Position numbers and translations under genes: made by a program
The notes under the pieces: generated by a model
Databases searched by the model: none
Seen by the model: only the letters and a program-made list of their open reading frames with translations
What the model was told of the DNA's origin: nothing
Origin: Holophagae bacterium
Lineage (GTDB): Bacteria; Acidobacteriota; Holophagae; Acanthopleuribacterales; Acanthopleuribacteraceae
Assembly (NCBI GenBank): GCA_030429565.1
Contig: JAUIFE010000003.1
Location: 1 to 64,000 of the forward strand
Reading direction: 5' to 3'
DNA: 64,000 nucleotides
Shown: one piece after another, positions 42,129 to 51,700 of the stretch
Numbering within the stretch: position 1 is the stretch's first letter
How the letters are laid out: every line of letters begins with the position of its first letter

Positions 42129-44906
42129 TCACGGCTGTGAGAGCGATTTACCCTGTTTCACAGCGGCCAGGATTTTGTCGAGATCGGCTACGGGCACGGG
42201 TCGTGAAAAGTAAAAGCCTTGCATGAAATCGCAGCGACAGTTTTGCAGAAATTGCCACTGTTCCTTGGTTTCGACGCCTTCGGCGACGACGCTCATGTTG
42301 AGTTTGTGGGCGAGCGAAACCATGGCTTCGACGAGGGCGGCATCGTCGCCGCGATTAACGACTTCCTTTAGAAAGGAGCGTTCGATTTTGAGGATTTTGG
42401 CGGGGAAGCGGCGTAAATAACTGAGGGATGAATAGCCGGTGCCAAAATCGTCGACGGAAAAGCGCAGGCCGCGTTGGGTGAGTTGTTTCAGGTCGTCCAT
42501 GAGTTGCTCGGTTTCCTCAAGGACGAGGCTTTCGGTGATTTCCAAAACCAAGTTCTCAGGCGGCAGACCGGATTCGAGCAAGACGGCTTCCACGACTTGA
42601 CGAAAGTCGCGCTCGCGGAATTGACGGGTGGAGATGTTGACGCTGACGTGAATGTCGTGGCCGGCGTCCAGCCAGCGCCGCGCTTGGTAGCAACTCTGGC
42701 GCAGAACCCACTCACCCATCGGCACAATGAGACCGGTTTCCTCGGCAAGGGAAATGAATTGGCCGGGGGGCACGATGTTGCGGGTTGGATGGCACCAGCG
42801 CAGCAGGGCTTCACACCCGACAATTTGACGGTCTTCGGTTCGCAAAATGGGTTGAAAATAGAGGACGAGCTCGCCGAGGTCCATGGAGCGGCGCAGTTCG
42901 CCCTCCAAGCGCAAGCGGTCCTGGGCGGCGAGGTTCATGGCCGGGGTGAAAAAGCGGAAGGCGTTGCGGCCGGCTTCTTTGGCCCCGTACATGGCGGTGT
43001 CGGCCTGTTTGAGCAGGTCGCGAATGGACTCGCCGTCGTCGGGAAACAGGGTAATGCCGATACTGCCGGAGATGTAGAGCTGGTGGCCTTCAATTTCAAA
43101 AGGATGGCTGAGCTCGCTCAAGACTTTGCGGGCGACGAGCTCGGCGTGGTGGTTTTCCTTGAGATTGGGCAGGATGATGGTGAACTCGTCTCCGCCGAGT
43201 CGGGCGACGGTGTCGGAACTGCGCGCACAGGCGCGCAAGCGGACGGCGGCTTCCTGCAAGAGGATATCGCCGACGCTGTGGCCAAGACTGTCATTGACCA
43301 ATTTGAAACGGTCGAGATCGATGAAGAGCAGGGCGGCCTTGGTTTTCATACGTTTGGCCAGTTCAAGGGCTTGGCCCAAGCGGTCCATAAACAAAATGCG
43401 ATTGGGCAATTCGGTGAGCGGATCGAAGTTGGCTTGGCGGCGGATGACGGCTTCGGACTCGTTGCGTTTGGTGATGTCGGCGTAGACCATGACGTAGCGG
43501 AATTGCGAGGCTTGACTGCGATTCTCGGTCGCGGTGATGGAGCACCAGCCGGGAAAAGTGTCCCCGTTTTTACGCTGAAACCACAGCTCGCCCTCCCACT
43601 TACCGGCGGCGCCGAGATGCGGCAGGATTTTGTCGCTGAAGGCGTGGCGTTGGTGGGGGGCGATGATTTGTTCGGGGGCCCAATCAAGGACGGTATCGTC
43701 CTCGTAGCCGGTCATGGCGCAGAAGGCGGGGTTGACGGCCTGAATGGTGTTGTGGCGGTTGATGACGACAATCGCTTCACCCGTCGAATCAAACACGACT
43801 GAGGCAAGATAGCTCTGTGATTCCATTTGGATGAGGCTGGTGATGTCGAAGGCGAGGCCGAAGGCTTGACGCACGGCGCCTTGGTTGTCGCGTTCCACGG
43901 TAATTTGCAGCATGCATTGGCGCGTCGTTTTGGCGGCGGTGAGCAGGGCCAGTTCAAGATGAAAGCAGCGGCGGCTACTGCTCTCGTTGACGGCGTCGAG
44001 TAAAAACCGTTTTTGGTCGGGGCGCAGCAGATCGGCCAGGCCGCAGCCGAGCAGTTCTTCACTTTGGTAGCCGAGCAAATCGCAGAAGCGGCGGTTGACG
44101 GCGACAAAGTTGAGCCAGCGGTCGCAGACCCACATGGCGCCGGCGTTGTCCTCAAAGGGAATGCCGGGCGTTTTTTGGGGGGCGCGCGGCGACGTGACTT
44201 GGGGTACCTCGAGCTGTTGGGGGATGAAGACGAGGCGGCGACCGTTGGGACCTTCTAAGGGACTGAGGTAAAAGGCGACCGGCATTTCCTCGCCGTTCTT
44301 CTTAATTAAGTTGGTTTTTTGGTACACGGTTTGGCCGTGCTCGACAACGAGGCCGAGCCAGTGGTCGATGGTGTCGGGATTGGCGGTGAGGTCGGCCAGC
44401 CACTTATGATAAAGTGCGCCGCGTCGGTCGTAGCCGAGTAGGGCGGCGGCGGCAGGGTTGGCAAAGTTGATTTGGCTCTGGTCAATGGTCATCACGGGGA
44501 CGGGTAACTTGTTGACGAAATCGACGACATCACTAAAGCCGTCGCTGGGGAAGATTTGGATCAGGGCCATCAAGGTGTCTTCGTAGGCGAAGGGGCCGAT
44601 TTTGACGTGAAAGCCGATGTGGCCGCCGATGTCGTCGCGTTCCTCAGTGTAGCCGCTGAGCAGTTGCGGGCCGCGAAAAGTAAATTGCTCGCGTTGGCTT
44701 AGGGTGGCCGCTAGTGCTTGGGCCAGCGGGGTGCCGGTCCATTGCGGGAGCAGTTGTTCAAGCGAGCCGCCGAAAAGGTGGGAGTCGGTCAAAGACAACA
44801 CGTCGCGACAGCGGTCATTAATGAAACGCACGATGCCGTGTTTATCGACCAAAAGATAGCCGGCGTGGCTGTGCCGCAACAATTCTTCGAGAAAAACAGC
44901 GGTCAA
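42129..44906 (-). CDS. PAS-GGDEF-EAL cyclic di-GMP signalling protein
   Basis: 925 residues from TTG at 44904-44906, six bases after GGGAG. No membrane segment is apparent. Four PAS/PAC sensor modules span about residues 1-490: HAGYLLVDKHGIVRFIN; VPVMTIDQSQINFANPAAAALLGYD; MWVCDRWLNFVAVNRRFCDLLGY; EAIVVINRHNTIQAVNPAFCAMTGY. The GGDEF domain (about 495-660) has DPLTELPNRILFMDRL and an intact RLGGDEF near 570. The EAL domain (about 675-915) has EALLRW near 699, VSVNIS, LEITES, VDDFGTGYSSLSYL, a KIERSF variant of the usual KIDxSF, and VAEGVET with MQGFYFSRP. Both catalytic sites look intact, so it could make or degrade cyclic di-GMP in response to PAS signals. Confidence 0.93.
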   Translation of the reverse strand: MTAVFLEELLRHSHAGYLLVDKHGIVRFINDRCRDVLSLTDSHLFGGSLEQLLPQWTGTPLAQALAATLSQREQFTFRGPQLLSGYTEERDDIGGHIGFHVKIGPFAYEDTLMALIQIFPSDGFSDVVDFVNKLPVPVMTIDQSQINFANPAAAALLGYDRRGALYHKWLADLTANPDTIDHWLGLVVEHGQTVYQKTNLIKKNGEEMPVAFYLSPLEGPNGRRLVFIPQQLEVPQVTSPRAPQKTPGIPFEDNAGAMWVCDRWLNFVAVNRRFCDLLGYQSEELLGCGLADLLRPDQKRFLLDAVNESSSRRCFHLELALLTAAKTTRQCMLQITVERDNQGAVRQAFGLAFDITSLIQMESQSYLASVVFDSTGEAIVVINRHNTIQAVNPAFCAMTGYEDDTVLDWAPEQIIAPHQRHAFSDKILPHLGAAGKWEGELWFQRKNGDTFPGWCSITATENRSQASQFRYVMVYADITKRNESEAVIRRQANFDPLTELPNRILFMDRLGQALELAKRMKTKAALLFIDLDRFKLVNDSLGHSVGDILLQEAAVRLRACARSSDTVARLGGDEFTIILPNLKENHHAELVARKVLSELSHPFEIEGHQLYISGSIGITLFPDDGESIRDLLKQADTAMYGAKEAGRNAFRFFTPAMNLAAQDRLRLEGELRRSMDLGELVLYFQPILRTEDRQIVGCEALLRWCHPTRNIVPPGQFISLAEETGLIVPMGEWVLRQSCYQARRWLDAGHDIHVSVNISTRQFRERDFRQVVEAVLLESGLPPENLVLEITESLVLEETEQLMDDLKQLTQRGLRFSVDDFGTGYSSLSYLRRFPAKILKIERSFLKEVVNRGDDAALVEAMVSLAHKLNMSVVAEGVETKEQWQFLQNCRCDFMQGFYFSRPVPVADLDKILAAVKQGKSLSQP

Positions 44907-44961
44907 AAGTTACTCCCTGGCAGAATCGCGCGTCACCGCCGCGCCGATCCAGTGGCTCACC

Positions 44962-44990
44962 GGTAAACCCGCATGGGGCCGGTGTTTACC
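44962..44990. promoter_or_regulatory. Inverted repeat in the divergent GGDEF-EAL / PD-(D/E)XK gap
   Basis: GGTAAAC (44962-44968) and GTTTACC (44984-44990) are perfect inverted repeats 15 bp apart in a 201-bp divergent intergenic region. It could be an operator; no T-run makes a terminator unlikely. Confidence 0.4.
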
Positions 44991-45107
44991 GCGCAGATAC
45001 CGCTGTGGTTGGGGCTGCCGTTGTCGAATCCGCGCTCACTCACGTGCCTAATAAGGTATGGTTATCCATCTTTTCGGTCGTAGGCCTAAAAAAGTTGAAG
45101 TAGGGGA

Positions 45108-45620
45108 GTGGGAAATTTGCGTTTAGCAGCGATCCAGGATGTTGGGCCGGCGATTTCGCCCTTTTTCCAACGGTTGTGGCAGGAGCCGGCGGGCGTGGTC
45201 CTGGTGTTGGCGGCGCTGGTTGTGATGGTGGCGGCGCTGACGTTGTCCTTGCAGCGTTGGTACCGCCGTTGGTTGGGTTGGTGGTTGCGGCGGCGTGGCT
45301 TACGGGCGGAATACGCGGCGTTGAAATACCTCAAAAAAGAAGGGTTCGAGATTGTGGACGAGTCACCCCGGCTGGTTTACCAACTGTGTATTGACGGGCG
45401 GCCGCGTACCTTTACGATTACGCCGGATTTACTGGTCAGCCGCGACGGCCGCGACTATGTGGTGGAAGTGAAACGCAAAGACAGCGCGGGCTCGATAAAC
45501 AACGCCGCCGTGCGGCGCCAGGTGTTGGAATACGTGGTGGCGGGCGGCTTGCCTTGCCTTTTGGTGGATATGAGCGCGCGTGAAATAACAACGGTTGCAC
45601 TGGACACCGTTCGCCCATGA
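45108..45620 (+). CDS. Membrane-anchored PD-(D/E)XK nuclease-fold protein
   Basis: 170 residues from GTG at 45108; an in-frame TTG at 45117 has better spacing to GGGGAG. One membrane helix at about 28-48 (AGVVLVLAALVVMVAAL) is followed by a very basic stretch (RWYRRWLGWWLRRRG). The rest is a small restriction-endonuclease-like domain: Glu69 in RAEYAALKYLKKEGF, Asp107 in ITPDLLV, and Glu120-x-Lys122 in YVVEVKRKD, the PD-x(n)-ExK active site. A helix with RRQVLEYVVA follows, and a final strand GLPCLLVDMS. The cytoplasmic nuclease-like domain on a membrane anchor recalls proteins acting on incoming or segregating DNA, but the function is unknown. Confidence 0.75.
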   Translation: MGNLRLAAIQDVGPAISPFFQRLWQEPAGVVLVLAALVVMVAALTLSLQRWYRRWLGWWLRRRGLRAEYAALKYLKKEGFEIVDESPRLVYQLCIDGRPRTFTITPDLLVSRDGRDYVVEVKRKDSAGSINNAAVRRQVLEYVVAGGLPCLLVDMSAREITTVALDTVRP

Positions 45621-45651
45621 GGTTTAACGCGCCCCGTGCCTGAAAAACCAC

Positions 45652-45810
45652 TCTGAACCAATCTTGGCGGCGGCAACCCACCATTGCCCGGGCGGTAACC
45701 CAACCAAAAACAGCGGCTGTGCCCAATTAGCTCGTACTTTCCCGATGGCTGTTGCCCCAACCTCTTTTCCTATTGCAGCCACCCGAAGCGGCCACTTTAG
45801 GTATAATTAA
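45652..45810 (+). repeat. Dispersed intergenic repeat, diverged copy C
   Basis: Blocks CTGAACCAATCTTGGCGGCG, CTCGTACTTTCC, CCCCAACCTCTTTTC and ATTGCAGCCACCCGAAGCGG then CACTTTAGGTATAATTA follow the order of copy A with more changes. It fills about half of the 45621-45969 gap; the rest shows nothing I can identify apart from a likely promoter zone for the next gene. Confidence 0.55.
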
Positions 45811-45969
45811 GCATTGCTTTCCACAAGTTCATGATCGCCAGCGCATGTGCCGTGCCTAGGGCCCTTGGTCCGTGGCGCGGTGCGGTGATGGTTCATGGCT
45901 CGGACACAAAATTTTTCGCGATAAAGTGTCGGCAAGCGGCGCGTTATCAGCATAAACGGTAGGATAACG

Positions 45970-46212
45970 ATGGCTGAAAAACCCTTGATTTCGAAAACCG
46001 ACCCTATTTTTGTCGCCGTAGAAGCCGGCGAGACCTATTGGTGGTGCCGTTGCGGCCGCAGCCAAAACCAACCTTTTTGCGACGGTGCCCATGCGGGAAC
46101 GGGCATTGAACCGCTGCCCTACACGGCCAAGTCCGACAAAAAGCTGCGTTTTTGTACCTGTAAGGCGACCCAAAAAGAACCTTTCTGCGACAACAGCCAC
46201 ATCGCTTTGTAA
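45970..46212 (+). CDS. Dual-CDGSH iron-sulfur protein
   Basis: 80 residues with two CDGSH-type [2Fe-2S]-binding motifs: CRCGRSQNQPFCDGAH (26-41) and CTCKATQKEPFCDNSH (62-77). Each has the C-x-C-x2-(S/T)-x3-P-x-C-D-x2-H pattern with three Cys and one His ligand. Tandem-motif small proteins are common in bacteria; mitoNEET-like proteins with one motif are their relatives. No signal peptide or membrane segment, so it is cytoplasmic. The likely role is redox or cluster transfer, but no partner gene is adjacent. The ribosome-binding site is weak (AGGATAACG before ATG). Confidence 0.92.
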   Translation: MAEKPLISKTDPIFVAVEAGETYWWCRCGRSQNQPFCDGAHAGTGIEPLPYTAKSDKKLRFCTCKATQKEPFCDNSHIAL

Positions 46213-46327
46213 GCCGGGCGTAACGGGTGAAAGTGGCTAAGGCGGTTGCGTTTTTGGCTACAATAAGCGGACGGTGATTGGCTGGAGCAGTTGTGGCCGT
46301 ATTCTTTGTTGTGGGACGTAAACCGCG

Positions 46328-46894
46328 TTGACCAAAGCCAAAGTGGGTCGAAGAAAAGTGAAACGCGCACCGGTGGTGCTGTTGTTGCACGCGAGCATGG
46401 TGCAGCAGGAAGACGGATTACGGCAATGGTTCCAAGCGGAACCTGGCAAAACCCGGCACCAAATCCGCTACCTGTACAGCTTGTTTGCGTTTAAAAGCGA
46501 CGAGTATTTTTTTGCGCGAGAGCTGGTCGTTCACAAGCCCAACTTTTGGGTATTCCGCTGCAATCAAAAAGCTTTTTGTGGTGACTTCTTGGTGGTCGAC
46601 ATGTCGGCGCCCAAAGCGGCCGACCGTTCGTTGTGGTTGCTCGATCTCAAGGAAGGGTGCCCGCTGCACGATGGGGCCGGGCCGGCCGGCGCCCAAATGA
46701 TTCGTGCGGCGCGTGCGGTTGCGGCGGTTCACGAGCGCTACGATGCGGTGCTTGCCGAGCAGGTGCCGACCAAGCTAGTGGGTGCGGCATTGGCGTTGCT
46801 AACCTATTTCGGCTGTGGTGACAGCGTGGCGGCGGTGTCCGATCACGGTGACGAAGGCGAGGTCGCCGAACCGGGTGCGCTGTCGCTGTCGTAA
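46328..46894 (+). CDS. Protein of unknown function
   Basis: About 188 residues. I do not recognise it. TTG at 46328 is the first start; GTG at 46343 is a possible alternative, and neither has a good ribosome-binding site. After a basic N terminus (KAKVGRRKVKRAP) comes a hydrophobic strand VVLLLHASMV, then an aromatic stretch DEYFFARELVVHKPNFWVFRC and FLVVDMSAP. Next is LWLLDLKEGCPLHDGAGPAGAQMIRAARAV, the most motif-like part (seen as LLDLKEGCPL and DGAGPAGAQMI). The last 20 residues are acidic and low-complexity. Codon use resembles the neighbours, so it is probably a real gene. It sits 98 bp upstream of moaA on the same strand. Confidence 0.6.
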   Translation: MTKAKVGRRKVKRAPVVLLLHASMVQQEDGLRQWFQAEPGKTRHQIRYLYSLFAFKSDEYFFARELVVHKPNFWVFRCNQKAFCGDFLVVDMSAPKAADRSLWLLDLKEGCPLHDGAGPAGAQMIRAARAVAAVHERYDAVLAEQVPTKLVGAALALLTYFGCGDSVAAVSDHGDEGEVAEPGALSLS

Positions 46895-46992
46895 AAAACG
46901 GGAATTCGGTTACAATGAGCCTCCAACCCCGGTGACCGGCATGTTTTGGACGCTGGTGCGGCAGGGGGTTGGCCGGTTGGGAGGGAGCTTTG

Positions 46993-47985
46993 GTGTTGGA
47001 TCAACGGGATCGCGCTTTGCGTGATCTGCGCATTTCAGTCACGGATCGCTGCAATTTTCGTTGTGGCTACTGTATGCCGGCCGATCAGACGTACCGCTTT
47101 CTGCCCAAATCTCAATTGTTGACGTTTGAGGAGATCACCACCATCGCGCGCGCTTTCGCCGGACTGGGCGTGACGAAGTTGCGGATCACCGGCGGGGAAC
47201 CGCTACTGCGGCGCGATTTACCGCAATTAATTGGCATGTTGCGCGCGCTGCCAGGGATCGAAGAGATCGCACTCACCAGCAACGGCTCGCGTTTGCGCGA
47301 GTATGCCAAACCCTTGGTGCAAGCAGGTTTGAGTCGGGTGACAGTTAGTATTGACAGCCTGAAACCCGAGGTGTTTGCGCGTTTGGCTGATACCAAAACG
47401 CCGGTTGCAACGGTGCTGCAAGGTATCGATGCGGCGCTTGCGGCCGGGTTGCCGGTCAAAACCAATACGGTGGTACAACAGGGCGTTAATCACGAAGAGT
47501 GTGCCGCGATCGCCGGCTATTTCCGGGAACGCGGCGTAACAGCGCGGTTCATCGAATTCATGGATGTCGGCAATCTGAATGCCTGGCGCCGTGATCGTGT
47601 TTTTGGCGCGGCCGAAATTGCGGCCCAGATCGGGGCGGTGGCGCCGTTCCACGCGCTGCCGGCGCGGTATCACGGTGAAGTGGCGCGTCGTTATGCGTTC
47701 GACGACGGTCAGGGCGAGTTCGGCATCATTGCATCGGTGACAAAGCCGTTCTGTGGGGCCTGTAGCCGGGCGCGTTTATCGGCGCAAGGCATGGTTTACC
47801 ACTGTTTATTTGCCGCGCGCGGTTATGACCTGAGACGACTGGTGCGCGACGGCGCCGACGCAGATGCTTTGGCGGCGGTGATCGGCGGGGCTTGGCGTGC
47901 TCGGAATGATCGTTATTCGGAGCTGCGCGGCCAAGTGGAACGGGGTAGTGATGAAAAGGTGGAAATGTACCACATCGGCGGTTGA
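46993..47985 (+). CDS. moaA: GTP 3',8-cyclase (molybdenum cofactor biosynthesis)
   Basis: 330 residues from GTG at 46993, six bases after GGGAG; the frame is open to 46969 but that extension is unsupported. It catalyses the first step of molybdopterin synthesis, converting GTP to 3',8-cyclo-7,8-dihydro-GTP. The radical-SAM motif is C20-x3-C24-x2-C27 in DRCNFRCGYCMP, with GGEPLLRRDL as the SAM-binding GGEP. The second [4Fe-4S] cluster is held by CGACSRARLSAQGMVYHC, split as CGACSRARLSA and MVYHCLF, and the C-terminal double Gly (HIGG) essential in MoaA is present. It is isolated from other moa/moe genes in this window. It uses a 4Fe-4S cluster in the cytoplasm. Confidence 0.95.
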   Translation: MLDQRDRALRDLRISVTDRCNFRCGYCMPADQTYRFLPKSQLLTFEEITTIARAFAGLGVTKLRITGGEPLLRRDLPQLIGMLRALPGIEEIALTSNGSRLREYAKPLVQAGLSRVTVSIDSLKPEVFARLADTKTPVATVLQGIDAALAAGLPVKTNTVVQQGVNHEECAAIAGYFRERGVTARFIEFMDVGNLNAWRRDRVFGAAEIAAQIGAVAPFHALPARYHGEVARRYAFDDGQGEFGIIASVTKPFCGACSRARLSAQGMVYHCLFAARGYDLRRLVRDGADADALAAVIGGAWRARNDRYSELRGQVERGSDEKVEMYHIGG

Positions 47986-48744
47986 GCGGGTTGCGTATTG
48001 GTGGGTGAACGGTGAAGGCTGCTGGTCCTACCTGGTAAACGCGTGGCGGTTTGCGGGGGGCCTGGGTTTGCGGTCGCCGGCGGGTGCGGGGAGTGTGATG
48101 AAACCGCTGCTGTTATCCTGTGAAAAGTGACGATCGGTGCGGGTTATTGCTCAGGTAAGTCTTTGCGTTAACGAAGAGTCTTGAGCTAAAAGGGCTTTTT
48201 TTAGCTGCTTTTATTGTTTAGAATGAACCTGGCCGCATGGCCTGTGACGCAATATAGTTGCGATTTACTTTTTTTTAATTATTTTTTGACATTCGGTCGA
48301 ATTCATTAAAGACCGGTTCTGATGTTTTCGTTCTTCTTTCCTTGTCTCGATCAACCCTCATTGATCCTCGTGACGAAATTCATTCACCGCTTATCCGCGC
48401 TTTTTGCGCGATGGTTCTTACGGCCCTGCTCCGTGCAAGGTGTGGGTTGTCAAAACCTTTGTGAATGAATCGTCCGCTGTCCTGGAGTTTTGTTGTGTCC
48501 TATTTGATTTCCGAAACCCGTTTCTTGTTGATTCCTCTGTCGGCAGGTTTGGCCAAGCGGCCTGCTGCATTATCTATCACCCTCTAAATCCACCACTTTT
48601 CGTTATTTACCGGTTGACGTCTGCATGGTGTCAGCGTGCCCATCATGGACTCGTTGTCGCACGGTGCGGGGGTTAACTGCTGCTGCCCTAGTGCGTCCCG
48701 ACCTAGTGTCGGTTATGCGTCGCTGTGCGCTTTCGAGGTATACC
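47986..48744. other. Long leader region before the giant secreted-protein gene
   Basis: About 760 bp without a supportable gene. A small AT-rich hairpin lies at 48184-48206. A TTGACA box is at about 48275-48280 in a T-rich stretch, but I see no good -10 at 17 bp. The long, relatively AT-rich sequence before 48745 may be an untranslated leader. Confidence 0.4.
48184..48206 (+). terminator. Candidate terminator after moaA
   Basis: AGCTAAAA (48184-48191) and TTTTAGCT (48199-48206) form a hairpin whose 3' arm follows a T-run. It is about 200 bp after the moaA stop. Confidence 0.4.
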
Positions 48745-51700
48745 ATGATGCGTTTTATTGCCTTACTTCTGTTGAGCATGCCTGTTTTTGCCTTTCAGGA
48801 GGCGACGGATTTTGCGGCCCAATCTCCGCTTGAAGGGTTGTTTCTTATGAAGCAGCAGGGGTTTCGCATCACGCCGGAACGGCAAGTGTTGCTCATGGAA
48901 AACCCGGAAGCGTCGGTTTTTTTCGAATATTTTTTTGACGGAGAAACTACCGAGAACCTGCGCCTCGATTACCTGTTGGCTTCGCCCAGTGGCGACCTTA
49001 CCCCGATGTCGCAGCCGTTTAACCTAGGCCGCATCGAAATTCACCGCGATCAAATTGATGAGGAGGGGTCGTGGCAAATCACCAATTTACAGTTGCTTGA
49101 CGGCGATGCCCTGATCGCGGAAAGTGAACCGCAAGTGGTGACGCTCGACGCTGTTTCCGAGTTACTGGTCTCGCGCGCGACGGTTGAAGAACTGAGTCGT
49201 GACGAACTGGAAGAACTGGGTTTTGTGTTCAACAAGGACGACTACCGCGCGGTTAAATTTAACCTGTCGTTGGTGATGGGGGCGACTGAGGTGCCGGTAA
49301 CGGTGCCGGTGTTGGTGCCGGCGAAACGGTCTGAACAATTTGTAGCGCCGATTGCGATTAATGATCCCTTCACGCCGGTGGACATTCGCGTGGTTTGGCC
49401 GGATCCACCCGGCATGCCCGACCTTTTCTTTCACGAAGAGCGCGAGACGCGGGCTGTGATTGAAACATCACCGCCGGTGCTAAGTTTGGTGGTCATCCCC
49501 GGCAAAATTCACCACTTGAAAAGCATGTTCCGGGTGGCGGTGGTGACGATGAACGCGGCACCTGAAGGGGTTGCTGTCAGCGTCGAAAACCTCACAGCCA
49601 AAATTGCTTTCCCGGCGCCGACCAAATACGGACACCCACTCAGTTTGATCGATGAAGAAAACGGCGGGTTAGAGCGGGGCATGATCTACGTGGGTCCGGA
49701 CGGCGAAGCCGGCACCTGGGATGACCGCGACGCGATTGAACCAAGCCAAGAGGCGAGCGCCGCGTACTATCTGCGCGGCAATGTGCCAGGGATTCACGAC
49801 GTGACCTTTGACATTCGTGGTAGTGCGGCAGCCGGGCCCGACAACCATTTTGAAGTGCGCTCGCAAGCACGCGCACGCGTCTACGTCCGCAGCCCCGAAT
49901 ACACGGTGACTTTTGAACACCCGGAAGTGATTGCGGCCGGTGAAACCTATGACCTGACCATGCACATCAACAACATCGGGTCGATTCCGCTGAACGATTT
50001 TGACATAGAGATCGACCCCTTCCGTTTGGTGGGGGTCACGATGGAAAGTGGCACCAACCCAACGCAATCGGCAGGTGACATTCCGGTCGGCGGTGAAGCG
50101 GCGCTAACCTGGCGGTTACGGGCGATTGCTACTGGGGAAGTGGTGGCGACCTATTACCGTGTCGAGGAAGGCGTTTCCAGTGCGCTCCAGCTTTCGGTGG
50201 GTATTGCCCCGACAGGCGAACGTTTGAGCTCCAAGGTCCTTTCGTTTCCAATGGCGTTCCGCCAACAATTCGCGGCGGAATTGGCGCAACCCACGGCGCG
50301 CCTCGCCAAAAAGCTGTTTGATCTGTCGCACATGGTTGAGGAAGAAGTGCCGGGCCACCTGTTGCCGGTCACCGGCGGCGTTGCCAAGGCATTCAACCAG
50401 AGTTTGGCTTTTGCCGCGGTGTCGCGCAGCCTGGGGGCGTCGTCGGAACAGGCCCATTTGAGTTTATTACACAGCGTGTTCGGTGCAATGGACGGGGTCG
50501 CCGCGATTGATCGCTTGCGGCGAGAAGCGGATCGGCTGAACGAACCGGATCTGGTAACGGCGTTTGAACCCTTTTTGCGGCAATTGGCGGCGGGTCGTTC
50601 CGGGCAAGATTTGCTAGAGTGGCTGGCACAAGAGAGCCGCGACAGCGCAGGATTGGCATGGGTGTTGGTAGAAGGTGCCGAGGGTGCAGCCTGGCAAGCG
50701 AGCAATCTCGCGGGCCAAGTGGCGAACAGCGACGGTCGCGTCGATTTGCCGTTCAGTGATTGGTTCGATTTGGGTGGCGGCCGCCGGTTGGCCTACCTTG
50801 GTGGCGTAACCGGATCGGTGACGCTGCAACCGACGGGTGTTGCCGGTTCAGTGCTACGGTGTCAGTTGGTGTTTAACCGCGACGGTTCAAGTGGCTTAAC
50901 CTATTATGACAGCGAGGCTTGGACACCCGAAGGCGATGTGAAGCTGGTGTTCCAGCCCGAAAGCGAGCGTTTACAGATCGAGGAACAAGGTGGCCTGCGT
51001 GATGTCGCGGGTCAACTGTTGCCGTTGACGGCGTTCGGTGTCGTCGGCGTCAAACATCTTTCCCCGTTTGAACACGATAGTGCCGACGTTCAGGGCCGCC
51101 ATTTGGCCTTTATGTTCAACAAACCGCTCGACTTAAAAACACTGGAAGATTTTGGCAAACACCTCGAAGTAAACGGTCGACCGGTTCAGACCGGTCAGGT
51201 TCAAAACGACGGTCGCTTTTTAATTGTCAAAACAGCGGTGCCCTTGGGCCCTTACCGCACCAATCACTACCGCTGGCTGGATGTGACGGCCAAAGACGGG
51301 ACTTACCTGGCGGCGGCTGAAGGTGATTTTGAGGGGAATGGTTTTTTCTCCGGGGTCAAAGTGAGCGGTCGCGTGGTTGATCGTGCCGGCTCAAACGTTC
51401 AAAACGCAACGGTCTACCTGGAGATGGCGGCGACCGGGGCCGATCCCGACCAACTTGGTTACATTGTGATGGATAAAGTACAGCCGGATGTCGAAGGCAA
51501 CTACCACTTTGACTTCGTTCCCATTCGAACCGGGGGCATTCCGGTTCCCACCGACACCGAAAACCCGTTTACCTTTGATCGGGAGTTGTACCGACGTCTG
51601 CAGAAGTTTTTGAGGGCCGGTACGACATTCCGCGTGGTGGTGCAGCTTGCCGACGGCCGCTATGAACGGCGGGAATTTCACCCGCAGGCGCCGGGACAAG

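Noticed and set aside
42474-43802. Long plus-strand open frame (about 440 codons) antisense to the PAS-GGDEF-EAL gene
   Set aside because: It is the complementary-strand shadow of a high-GC gene whose domains are unmistakable; its own translation has no recognisable motif or ribosome-binding site.
48404-48833. Short plus-strand frames upstream of the giant gene
   Set aside because: No ribosome-binding site, no motif, and one overlaps the supported start of the giant gene in another frame.
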